Assembly: GCF_000224145.3 (NCBI RefSeq)
Contig: NC_020166.2
Location: forward strand, 9,698,811-9,762,810
Length of the DNA: 64,000 nucleotides
Origin: Ciona intestinalis
Lineage: Eukaryota; Chordata; Ascidiacea; Phlebobranchia; Cionidae
Direction of reading: 5' to 3'
Of this stretch, positions 1 through 12,100 are shown piece after piece. Position 1 is the first letter of the stretch; every line of letters starts with the position of its first letter. The notes below the pieces were generated by a model. The model was given only the letters and a program-made list of their open reading frames with translations. It did no database searches and had not been told where the DNA came from. A program made the position numbers and the translations under genes.

Positions 1-530
1 CCATAATCTTAGCTCACAGGTTGTGACGGCGACATTTACAAGGTATTTGAGGGGAAACGACAAGCCGTGCTTTTCCTGAGCACTATAGTCAAGTTACCTT
101 CACGGTTTTATTTACTTTGTACTTTAAATGTTTCAATCATACATTAGACTAGGCTAGGTTTTAAAACTCTTTAACTTTAATTTTGGCACTTTAGATAATT
201 TATATGTGTTTGTACTTTGTAGTAGCCCTGATTTTTAAATTTGTTTGCAATTTTATACATTGCTTGTCGAACGTTGTTTTATATATTCTTGTCAATCATA
301 CAAAGTATAGTTTTTAAGTCACACCTTTAGTTAGACTCAGCGACCAACGTAAGCAGTTCCGTACTTAACAGACTTCGATTTTAAGTGGAATATTTTCACT
401 TCGTAAGAGTTGGTCAAATACTTTGTATATTGTATGTAAATCGTCCTAAGAATTTGAAACGACAAATTCTGTAAACCAGAGTGAGGCGTACGGGCGCCGT
501 CTAACGGATATAAAATATAAACAAAACAAT

Positions 531-550
531 CGCCAGAGTAAAAACTGGCG
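531..550. repeat. Short hairpin, CGCCAG stem
   Basis: CGCCAG and CTGGCG pair as a perfect 6-bp stem around an 8-base A-rich loop. It is the first of three inverted repeats within 145 bases. Confidence 0.5.
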
Positions 551-591
551 TAGAATAGGAATTCGCACGCAAATACAATATAGGAACCACG

Positions 592-617
592 CTGTGACGT
601 TACACGTTACATCACAG
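592..617. promoter_or_regulatory. Imperfect 26-bp palindrome with a CRE-like core
   Basis: The left arm CTGTGACGTTACA is mirrored by CGTTACATCACAG with two mismatches. TGACGT is the half-site bound by CREB/ATF-type factors in animals, so a regulatory role is possible. No adjacent gene is recognised, so the function is inference only. Confidence 0.35.
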
Positions 618-633
618 TTATATATAGTTTCGC

Positions 634-673
634 CCAGAGTCCGTATATAAACATGTTTATATTCGGGCTCTGG
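634..673. repeat. 40-bp palindrome, copy A of the AGAGTCCGTATATAAAC family
   Basis: CCAGAGTCCGTATATAAAC is followed, two bases later, by its near-perfect reverse complement, with three mismatches over 19 bases. A second, more perfect copy with the same stem lies at 19602-19634 and a weaker relative at 3381-3416. It could be a very small inverted-repeat transposon, a palindromic factor-binding site or a structured RNA element. Confidence 0.6.
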
Positions 674-3380
674 TTTCGCCTATAAAGGAACGTAAGAGTT
701 AACATTTTGATTTTCGATAATAATTAAAATAAACACAAAATCGACATTGTCTATTTATAATAAAGCTACATCTTTTTCTCACCTATCTTGTGTATTATCT
801 TACTATCCACAGACCGTTAAAATACCTTTACACATAAATGCTAGTAACCAAAGGCGCCGCGCCTTTTAAGCTATCGAGCGATATTCGTCTGAAAACCATA
901 TTTAATAATCTTGATCAAACAAAACGACTTCGAAACTGGTCTAACGTTGGTATTAGCTTAACTACGCCTGAGGCCACGATAATGCTGTGTTTGTGTGCAT
1001 TCGAAGCAATATCAGCCGTGTTCACTCCTTTCGTGGGTTGGAAATGCACCATCATTGCGCTCTAGTTTTGCTGCGTGCAAATGCACAAATATAAAACGAT
1101 TTACCTGAACGTAAAAAAAACGCTGCGTTATTGTACTACCGTTTATTATAAAATAATTTACACACACAAGCCGAAGCCGCACTTAAAAATTGCATTCGTT
1201 TGCAGATGTTTTATATTTAACTCATATAAACCTCATTCAAAGTAACTGCGGCTGGCTGACCATGTTTCTTGGTACGCTCACTATTCAGACATTAAAACTC
1301 TGGTTAGATTCAGCAGTCGAATTACAATCTCAGTCGTAAGGAAGCATATGGCTATCATGTATCCTGCAAACGACAGTTGAAACTCTAAACTGAACCCCTA
1401 AATTTCAGTATAATATGTTTTGCAAGTCCTATTTAGTAACAAGCTTTTACCAATTATAACAATTCTAATTAAACAGCAAAATACTTAGTATAATTCAAAG
1501 TGTGTTTTTTATTAAAAAATATCTTTCAAATCTATTGTAAAATTTTGATACAATGCTAGTCTTGCCTGTTACTCTTTCAAGTATGTACTATACTCTCACT
1601 TATAATATCTTAAAACTGGGTCATAATAAAAGGATAACCAAACAAATGAAAGACAAATTTCTCCTAATAAAATATTCTACGTATTTCACAATTAATTTTT
1701 GTCTACTTCCCTTTTTAAAAACATGAAAGCTTTTCTGATAAAACCCCATATTACTATGTTTACTGTGAATTTCTCCCCTATCAGATTCCAATACGTTCCT
1801 ACATTTTCAGGAAAACCTTGGTAAAATTTACTCCTGCCATTCTTTGAAACATGAAGTAATTTGTGAGAACTCAGTTAAACATTAACTTGATCATCCATTC
1901 GCAAACTTAACAGCCGCATAAAGTGTGACAATAAAAGTAACCACAGAATGCGTGGTTACCACTCCTTTAGTTTTATATTTATGAATGACTGATTAACTAT
2001 AAAAATATGATGAACAACTCTGACATGCATCGCAGGTCCCTTGCCTGCCCAACCATTGGTACTGAAAGAATACACAAGTAAGTTTGGAGGAAGTATATAA
2101 CACATTACATAAGGAATAGAGAGTTATTTAGTAAAAGTTGCCGAGAAGTATAGAAAATATATTTTTATAAGATATTTGGTAATTTCATAATTAATAGACG
2201 CATACATTTTGGATTATACTTAAAAATTTAAGGTTGGTATATATTTTACATATATATTACTATATATTTTACAAAACACATAATTGTTTATTATTTTTGC
2301 TAGTTAGAACCTCTTCTTAGGGTTATAAGCATTTCAGCTTCAACCAAAATAATTTGCCTTCTTAAAAAGAAGAATCATTAAACCAGTGGCACATTTATCT
2401 AGGCTAAAAATGTGTTAAACATACATGTCACTTATTAACTAATTAATTTACGGCTAATGTGTATACAATATATGAAATGCAAACATAATTCAAAAGATTG
2501 TATGTGACCAGCGTTATGTAATATTGAACATAAGTGAAATAATTAAATGGGCTTTTAGGAGACCTATAAAACAATAAGTCCTTTCAAGCCAACATAACAC
2601 AGCGAAACAAGCTACAGTACAGTTATTGCAATTGCAAAAACACAAAGGTATTTTAAATTTCTGATGCCTTTGCTGAACACTGTTCTGTTAAAAGACTGTT
2701 CATCACTTTTTATCCTCGCCTGGAAGTCATACTCAATGGGTTATAACAGTCTAACAGAAGCTTTGCTAGAGATCAAGTCTCTGAAAGTTTCTGGTTTTAT
2801 TTCTGTTATTTTCTTTGCTCGCTTGTCCGATAAAGGCATATGCTTGTATAGTAACAGCAGAATGCAATATGACATGCTTTCTTTGGAACCCAAAATCATG
2901 TTTTAACAACTAACCTAATAACGCATGAAAGTTACATTATGGAGCAACAGTTGCTATAGCAGTTATAAAGAAGGATGCAATATTGGCATTACTTTAAATG
3001 TGGGCAGGTAGTAGCTAGAGGCGTACACGGCGGTTACACACGTTTATTTACACCTCTGATCGTTTAATCGATGAACTTGTTGGCAATACGTAAACATTTG
3101 GCATTGCTCTGCACTTAGCAAAATCGTGGAGATAGTTTAAACAACACCCCTAATAATTAACCTGACTTGCTGACTAAACCATAATAATTAATTACTTTAA
3201 TACACGTTTACACCTAATCTAACGCATAAAGTGTAACGTGACGGAAGACTTTAACCAGTGACAAAGCTGTGATGTATTTTAAACATAGTAGCATGCAGAT
3301 ATATATAGTAAAATGTTACTTACGTTTTGCAGATGATTATCATTTGGCCTTTGCACCATACGAGCAGCTGCTCTGGCAAC

Positions 3381-3416
3381 CTGCAAACGCTCCGCATATA
3401 AACATGTTGTTTGCAG
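3381..3416. repeat. Palindrome related to the AGAGTCCGTATATAAAC family
   Basis: CTGCAAAC at the left end pairs with GTTTGCAG at the right end. The interior carries CTCCGCATATAAACATG, which differs from the core of the 634-673 palindrome by a few bases. Relatedness is an inference from that core. Confidence 0.4.
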
Positions 3417-3990
3417 CGCCCACGTGCGGTCTCGTAATTATAGAGTAAAAAAATAATTCTCAGCATGACAGGGGACGAATTAATTTTTCCCGCCTTTTCA
3501 ATTTTAAATATTTTTTTAAAACGTGGCTTAAACGAACGCATTTTATTCCTGAGTACGGATTTAACCTTTTTGCCTAAATATACATCAGTGCAAAATATCT
3601 GGTAACTTATTTATTTAAAAGAATACAAAATGTATAATACATAAAATTTCGTCAACATTTTGTCGAATTTGCAATCAAATAATAAAATCTCTTTACATAA
3701 AACATGTGCCTAAGTACTATTTTTACAGAAATAGAATTAACTGCGAACAAAGGAATAGATTAAATTGCGCTTTCTGGGTTAAAAAATGTTGTTTACAGAT
3801 ATTGAGTAATATATTATTTGGCCATTATGCAACAATAATATAGATATGAGATCTTAGAGTGAAATACACCAGAATCGGAGCAACGTTTTACATTCTTTTG
3901 CAACAAGAAGATTAATATGAAATAGCAACTTAGCAGTAATAACACTAACAGAATATTACACTACGTTCTAATTTTACATGTACTGTTATT

Positions 3991-6900
3991 TTATGATAGT
4001 TTTCCAATTGTAAGTTTCTTGTACATCTCTGTAGCTGAAAATATCATTGAATCTATAATTCCTGCAACTGTGAAAGTTCCCCCTATGATTGCACACACCT
4101 GGGGAAAAAGGATAGATTAATTTTTACTGCAAGTAAACAGTTACATTTCACTGAATCTATAGGGATGACAAGCACACCTGGGAAATAAAAATAGGAATTA
4201 TTTTTAAGTTTACATACTACATAGCTACATTTTCACTGCATCTTGTAGACATAAGTCCAAAAAATAAGTCGACTGGGTGTGAGAAAACTCACACAGTTTT
4301 TGGGCAATAGCAAAGCAGTAAATATTAGCATTTTTAAGGGTAACAAAAATTTACTGTATAAATTGTTAAATTATGGTGTGAATCATGGGTACAATGTTCA
4401 TAACGTTCACAGGATGTTGGTATTGAAAAATTGAACATTGACTAGCACCAGCACATTATTTAACAGCCATTGATAGTTGAATGTTTCAGTATTGCACAAA
4501 CGTACTCTCATGATTGCAGTTTACATGCACACTTAGTATTGGATTAATTTAATACAACAGTCAATGAATATTTTTACAATACACTGCTTCATGATATTAA
4601 ATATATTTTACAAATTTTATATATTGCACTGTTTGGTTAATCCTACAATACCATTTGTAATAGAAGAGTTCAAACAGCTAGACTGTACATACCATATTAC
4701 TGATTTTGTTATAAGTAAATTTAAATTTATTCATTTTTATATCAATTTAAATGCCTAAAATCAAAGACAGAACTAACCATGGTTATAAAGTGATAAAACG
4801 GCTTCCTTCTTTCTGTATATTTTACTGTTATCGGTGTCATTTCATATCGAAACCAAATTGCTGGCATTACCCTCTGTCCATGGCCATATGCAATATAATC
4901 CTGGTACAAAAACATAAGGTAGAGTTTAGGATTTCAAGTCAAAAAGCAACAAACTTAAAGCTGTGAGTTCTTAACCTCTATTTCCAACAGCAACTACAGC
5001 TGAATTTGTAAGATATTAAGTTAAATGTTTAAAAAAAGGGTCATTGGAATTTTAAATAAAAAAGCAACAAAATAGCTGTCAGTTCCTCTGACTAACTGCA
5101 CCTAGAAACTAGAAACTTAGACCAAAGACCAGTGGTCCGAAATTTTGGGGCACAAGGCCAAAATAACGCTGGCAATTTTTAATACAATTGTTACAAGGGG
5201 AATGTTCGTCATGGAAAATTACAGAAAAAGTTTTAATTGAAATAATTGTGCGGAGTAATGCAAACTTAAATTTATCTCGAACCAGTTTTCTTAAAACAGC
5301 ACCTCTCCTCTTCACTAGTTTAATTAACACAACAGACAACAATGTTTTACCTTATATGCGTTTGTATATTGGTATAGATAGCGCAAGTTCCCATCAATGC
5401 TCTCATAAACTGTTGGTACAATCTTCATTATATAGTCATGTGATGATAGAGCTGCAAAAAAAGGTCATGATTTTAAAAGTTGCTTATTTATCTTAATATT
5501 CTAGGTGTGGCAGGCAGGTCAATGCAAGAAGTCATAACATAGGTGTTCATGAGTTATGAAATATATATGACTTTTGTTTATTTATCTTAGTATGGCAGGT
5601 CAATGCAGAAGGTATAATACAGGTGTTTAGTAACACATATATTTCATATAACGCATGTGTTCTGTTTCAAACAGCTCCCCACCGCTTACAAGTTATCAAC
5701 TACATAGTTTGTAATGAACTGTTTATTTATTGTTTATTTTTTTTGTATAGTTAACAATTTGGATAAATTGGAAGTGCCACTAGGTTGAAGCAATCCACTT
5801 AGCTTAACATTAAGGTCTGTTACTCTGCTACAACAAGATTTATTTAATCTAAGTGGTTGATCAATTAAGCTAAGTTGGTGACCACTTACGATGTTTATCA
5901 AATGTTGTTTTGCCTTCAAGAGCGTTGAATGATTGAGACTTAACTCCTGGGATCTGGAATTAATTAAAGTTGTTTCAGTCGACTCTCCTAACATATATAA
6001 ACATATAGAGTACATTATTAAATATAGATCATTTTATTCGGGTACTATATAATATATCAATATTAATACATAAATAATTTAGATTTTAAAAGACCTTTAC
6101 CGATTAACATAAATCTTTCTTCCTTTTAGCAATTGCAAAAATAAATGCATAATTACTGTTTAGGTTTATGTCTTTCACTGTGTGCAAAGAAAACGCCATA
6201 AAGTTCAACCAGTTCATAGTCGCCAAACCCAGAGTGGTAGGGTACCATAAAATTTTCTGCACTGCATTATTCAGTGAATATTACGACCAAATAGTTTGAT
6301 TTTTGGCATGAGACTGTGCATCTAATTATCCCTGATACCTCTGCATTTTAATAGGTTTGGTGCCTATGATTGAGTTGGTAGGTCAGGTGAACCTAAGGAA
6401 GTCAAGATCATTATACACTTACCACCATATTATCTCCAATCCTTAACTCTTTGATTTCATGTGTCATGTCAGGGTTGTCTGGTTGAGACCTCGCACTATG
6501 AGTTGAAACATGGAAGTTGCCCGGCACCTACAGGGGTGTATAACATGATATAGGAATACAGCAGGTAAGTAACAATTTTAACAAAGTTGGAGTAAAGGAA
6601 TCTGGTCAAAAAAGGGAAAAAATGTACCAGTAAAAATGTATAAGTAAAAAATTATTAAAAAAACTACTGGAAGTTAACTTAGCATATATAAAATGCTTGT
6701 GATTTAAAAATATATTATAAATCTAATAAAACTAACAGAAGTAGAAGTACATGGCAAAAAGTGAACTCATTCGAAATAAAATAAGCATATGTTAAAATGA
6801 CTTTAAATTTTTAGTTTTGCAAAAACAAAAAACAATATTACTATTAGTATCAGCGTATTTAATTTATATAAAACTTAAACAATATCAGTCTTGAATTTTA

Positions 6901-8350
6901 AATAAAATATAAGCAATGCAACAGGCATGGTTTCAACAGTATTTATCTATGCAGTTACCTTGTTAATTTGAAATCTTGAAGTAAACAGACAACCGTTGCC
7001 ATCATGTGTAGGAACTTTTTCACTGTTGTCCACCATTCCTACTTCATGTCTTCCCATGGAATCTTGGATATCCATCCCCAAGTCTATGTAATAAAATTTC
7101 CATAAGGTTACTGATATACAACTCTATATTCTATTCTATGTGGGTGATGTACTGCATGGCTTGGGTCTTAAGATTTAGGCCAAGATTGGCCTATTACCCC
7201 AACACCCAAGGTGCTACCGCATTGACCGCACCAGATTTTAAAAACTTTGTTTACCAAGTTCACTTAATTTTAATTAAAGGCTAAAAACTATAAAAAAATA
7301 TATAATAATAAAGAACCTAAATGAATATAATAATAAATATTAAATTAAGACATTCCTAATGGCAGAACACAGCACTTACATTCACATTTCATTTTTGGCA
7401 ATGAAATAATAATTTGAACAGGAATTTTATCCCCAGATTGTGGGTCGTCCACGTACAGCTCACTGGCGACATCTATGGTGAGAAAACCCAACAACTCGGA
7501 GATAAGAAGATAAGAGATGAAGAAACAACAACCAACGGAAACTGTGGAAACAACAATATTTAAAATGATGTGGTGTCTACAATGTATGGCACTTCCTGAC
7601 AAGACCTCACATGTGCAAGACGCTTATTTTTGCAAGCCTGCATGCTAGCATTGAAAATCAACTTGCAAAGTATATTTCCATGCGACATTAAGAAGTCCCA
7701 CTTAATTTGCTTCATTGTTTAATAAATTGGTGTTGTAGGACAACTTATGGTGTGCTGCGTCCATACCCAACAGTTTGTAAACAAACTCGCCTGTCCACCT
7801 GCCATACTCTGTAGACTGCCACATCGACATTTTAGAGGTACCCCCTCCCAAACTACTGCTGTGTGGCAGAAAAACCTTGCATGTTATTTTTTTGTTCCTA
7901 CAAGCCTAATGACATTACATTACAAGAAAAATTGGTTTCTTACTTGCTGCACCAGTAGTGGTTGGTTGCGTTAAATCTTTCGGGACTTTCCTGTAAATAT
8001 CAAACCTGCAAAAAAAGAATGTGTGGTTCAATAAATTGTGTACTACATTTTCTTTTTGAAAGATCATATTACTGACAGACAAGAAATTATGGTCAAATGA
8101 ACAGCAATACAGCATATTTCATTTGCCATCATTTCTTATAGTCGTTGCACACAGACACAATATGGGGATATTTTATATGTATATAAGATGCATAATTTCA
8201 CTTTTTGGTGAAGTGCAAAACATTGGAACAAGAAATAACAGCAAATGTACAGACGTCACACAAAATTTGACAACATACATAACATGGGAATTTTAGTTAA
8301 AAACACATCAAAATTACATATTTTTCTTACCTTCTAATATCGAACACCAT
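3991..8350 (-). CDS. ERGIC1: ERGIC1, ER-Golgi intermediate compartment protein 1 (Erv41 family)
   Basis: Nine exons on the minus strand: 8331-8350, 7944-8005, 7380-7541, 6959-7083, 6423-6527, 5890-5953, 5351-5451, 4778-4900, 3991-4098. All borders are GT/AG and phases agree, giving 289 residues (human about 290). The start MVFDIRRFDIYRKVPKD matches the family N-terminus. Two membrane segments are visible, at about residues 28-48 and 257-275, leaving a large lumenal domain between them with SHDYIMKIVPTVYE and PAIWFRYEMTPITVKYTERR, hallmarks of Erv41/ERGIC1. By family knowledge the protein cycles between ER and Golgi in COPI/COPII vesicles and, with ERGIC2/3, acts as a cargo receptor. Introns carry an inverted-repeat element (6215-6368) and a SINE piece (7129-7240). 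Identification is firm. Confidence 0.95.
6215..6368. mobile_element. About 154-bp terminal-inverted-repeat element (copy 1)
   Basis: It begins near CATAGTCGCCAAACCC and ends near GGTTTGGTGCCTATG. The interior, including TTTTCTGCACTGCATTA and TAATTATCCCTG, recurs at 33463-33622, whose ends read CATAGGCGTTAAACC and GTTTACCGCCTATG. It is non-coding and fits a MITE-type DNA transposon. It lies in ERGIC1 intron 5. Confidence 0.65.
7129..7240 (-). mobile_element. SINE body fragment
   Basis: This is a minus-oriented copy of a dispersed repeat recognised by the CTATTCTATNTGGGTGA end and the GGCCTATTACCCCAACACCC block. Relatives occur at 22753-22870, 51151-51310 and 51975-52135. It lies in ERGIC1 intron 3. 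Confidence 0.55.
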
Positions 8351-9155
8351 TGCAAAGATTGTATACCCTCACCCAAATAAATAAAACACACCAAAACACT
8401 AAACTACCCCCTACCAAATGTTCTATAAGAAAAATGCGACCGCCTGCAAAATAGGGACTTATAAATTGCGGTAGAAAAGCGTGCCGCCACAAAACTACTA
8501 CTGAATAAATGTTGAAGCAAAAATATGTCTTTCTTTAACCTAATTACCGAAAATAACGCTACTTTTCGAGGAAAATTGCCGAATTATTGGTTTAGAAATC
8601 TCTTGACCTCACTGACGTGTCAACGCTCCCGGCAAAATAACTCATGCGTGCTGTTATTGTTTTGATTGGTTCTAAAGTTTTTATTCATTTGCATAAAAAA
8701 AGGTATTCAATTTGGGGTGAAATAGTAAATAAAGACGTAAACAGGTAAATTTGTCTTTTTAATCGTAAAATCATATGCACAGTATACGTATTCTCTTATC
8801 AAGTGACGTATGTTGGTTTTATAAAAAATTAGCTAAACAAAAACAATTTTGGTTTCCTTTTTTTTATTTAAACTTACAAGTGAAATGTAACTGCAGATTA
8901 ATGCATTTAGCAGACACTACGTATAAGATAAAGGGAACTACAAATGAAGTAATTTACAGACTAATGTATTGCAAACAGTAAAACACCTGAATCACCCATA
9001 AAATTACACATGGTGGTAGCAGCTATGATGTCCACAAAACACCCTTTTTATAACGACTGTCGTTTCCCACCACGCAAGGATAAATTAGATACATTTATTC
9101 ATTAAATCTGGAAAGTGCATACAAATATAAAACAGCATTAATAATAATATTGAAG
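8351..9155. promoter_or_regulatory. Region between the ERGIC1 5' end and the 3' end of the four-pass gene
   Basis: It contains the ERGIC1 promoter on its left side (a CACTGACGTGTCAACG motif near 8610-8625) and the 3'UTR of the next minus-strand gene on its right, with a reverse-strand AATAAA at 9094-9099. No coding sequence was seen. Confidence 0.35.
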
Positions 9156-12100
9156 TTATTGTACAGAACTCTGGTAATGGTTTTGAGCCATGCTTGGACG
9201 GCCATGATGTGAAGGAGTTTGCCTGGCTTCTGTCTCTACATAAAATATGAATGACATGACTGTATAATATAATGTAAATATTATTGTCTAAAAGCAGGGA
9301 TTATTAAAATTATGAGACATTATTAAAAATCTAGAATGGGTGTTAATATTAAATCGAATTAAAAACATATTAACCACAGATTTAACTAAGTAAGTTGGTC
9401 CGAGGTGTATAAGACAGAGCATTCTGTTATAACAACCGTCGTTTTTCGGCCACACGAGGATAAAACAAGTTACATTACATACCATAGCACTTGTTAGTTG
9501 TGCCAAATATGGTATATTCTTTGTTTAGATATGAAACATTTAAACAATAACAAATACTTCATCATCTTAATCTTCAAAGCACAATAGAACTAGTATAATA
9601 ATATTTACTTTGTGACACAATAGAAGGATTTTGAATTGACATTCTGACAAACTGAAGTCGTGAGGACGAGAAATCTTCATTTCGCCCGATATCTCTGCCC
9701 AACGATAACTGTAAAACAAAAGAGACTTGTTTTGTTGTTTACATTCATTTCTTCCAACTTATGCAGGCCAAGAGTATGAAACAGAACACATACGTTATAA
9801 ACACTGTCATTGCCCTAAATATCTACTTGCAACCTAAAAAAACTGTAAAATAAAACTGACTTTTACATTTATTCTTTTTATTTTAGGTGGGCACGGGGTA
9901 TACAAAACAGAATACTTATGTTATAATGACTGTCATTGCCCCAAATATTTACCTAGAAGAAAACTGTAAAACAAAACTGCCTTTTACATTTATTCTTTCT
10001 ATTTTTATGAGAAATAACAAAGTTCTATACCTTATTTAGTGAACAGCAACTAATCCCATCTCCACCACCCAACACTGAATGAATATGAATTGTAAGTAAT
10101 GCATTTAATATTGAAACCACTAACCCAAGGACACCAAGTATAATGTGAGTGATGCAACAACCAATGAAGAATAATTTCTGCAAAAGGAAGAAAACAATAC
10201 AATCAATGAAGAATCTATCTTTTTCTCTTGGTGGGGCAATGGCTGTCGTTTTAACACAAGTTTTTCTTTCGCTCATTTTTTGGGGGGAGGGGTTTTCACT
10301 AATTAAATTACAAACATTTAAATTACAACTTTTGTATATTGTGACATTTGAGCAACTTCTAGATGGTTATTCTTTTAGATGACTACAAATTTGGACATTT
10401 GGGGACCACTGGCTTGAAGCAATTGCCAAACTCTCATCAGAACTACAATCAATGCATGTCAAATAAATTGGGGCACTACCATTATTCCAGCAATTGCCCA
10501 AGGACACATATGCCCACAATAGTAACAGCATTAATCTTCGAACCAAGCAGAATGTAAATACTGAACTTTTTTGCAATGACACAATCATTGTATTTAATAT
10601 CTATATATATAATTTAGTTGATATATGTCCTATGTAAATTGAAGCTCTTACATTGGTGGCAAGACTGAGCCATAATGAAATCCCAACCATCACAGTGGAA
10701 AATATGCAGCTTACAATTTGTACCACTATGTTCGCAATGATCTGTAAAATAACATTGTTAAAAATAGGTTCAAACATGGAATAATAAGACCATTTGTAGA
10801 TTTAACAAATGAGGTTTTATTTCCCAATGACAAGCATTGACAAAAAAGTATCTAAATAAAAAATATATTAAGAATTGAAACAGAATAGGACGGCTTTAAG
10901 TAAATCGCTAAAACTGCCAGGATTCCTTTCAGACTTACGATATGCCTGACAGCAACGGCATATATATAAATATATAATGGCAGTATATATACATAAAAAT
11001 AATGGTAATTACTAACTTGATGACGATTGGTTTTCCCACCGACTTCCAACCCTGAAGCTCCAGCAATAACTATCTGGAAAATCAAAAACATTAAAACAAA
11101 GTTGGATTTTTATTTGAATCATATTTTACCTTATTTTTTAATCAGCTTTCAATAATTGTCTTTAATGCATTTTAAAACCAACAGGCTATATAAATGTTGC
11201 TTAAATTTGTATTGAATGGCATCCTCACATATAACACTTCAATAGAAATGAACGGTTTTATCGACATTTTCAACTTACTTTAATATTCTTAATGTTGGTG
11301 TGGTTATTTCAAATACTTTTATGGATGCATTCACAGTAACACAGTGTCAATTTTCAAATAGCAAACAAGTTACATTGAATGTTCTCAGTATATTTAATTA
11401 AAAATAATGTCCTTTTAACAAACATCCAAATTTTTACATTGCATTTTCCAATAACAATAACCAAGTTAAGAATGCATTCACAGTAACACAGCGTCCATTT
11501 CCAGATAACTAACACAAGTTTGAAGTTACATGGTGTTTTCATTTAGTTTCCCCGCCCAAGCTACCAATTCATCAGCTTCACTTTCCCACGATTCTAACAC
11601 AGGAGATTCACTTTGTGTTACATCTGTCATGGAAGTGGCAGGGGCTGCAGTTCCGGGTTCAGCTCTCTCTGATGTCTGGTTCAAATACAATTGCTTCATT
11701 GCTGATATTCGCTCCTGCTTTTTCTGCCGCATCCGATTAATCTTAGGATTCCTGACTTCCGTTCCTGGGGATTTGACCCTGCTAGGTCCGAGCTTGATGG
11801 ATGACATTGGTGATAAGGCTCGGATGTTCGCGTAGTCTGGATTCCACATCCGAAGTGAAACACGATCATCATCATTAACAGCAGACTCCATATAAGTCGA
11901 GACCGGCTTTGTTGTAGCGACCTGGACCCACGTGCGGTGATAAACGTCAAAAGAAATTTGCCGAGTCGGCATAGTGGAAGTATGACTTGACGAATTAGTT
12001 TTTTCTTCCCGAATAATTTCAACAGGTTCTTTTACATTTCCATACTTTGCCTCGGACATGTTCTGCAGCACCTTCTCAGTTAAAACCTCCTGCAGTCTCT

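Larger units (their letters stand above)
1..3990. other. Gene-poor A+T-rich stretch, no recognisable gene
   Basis: No reading frame here resembles a protein I know and no splice-linked set of exons could be built. The open frames are short (75-80 codons) and have low-complexity composition. The only distinct structure is a cluster of palindromes at 531-673 and a related one at 3381-3416, listed separately. Minus-strand text between about 2664 and 2906 is open for roughly 50 codons and looks slightly more coding-like than its surroundings, but it matches nothing I recognise. The left part may belong to a gene beyond the window. Confidence 0.5.

Noticed and set aside
838-1065. 75-codon plus-strand frame
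   Set aside because: No similarity recognised, no splice context and ordinary length for chance in this sequence.
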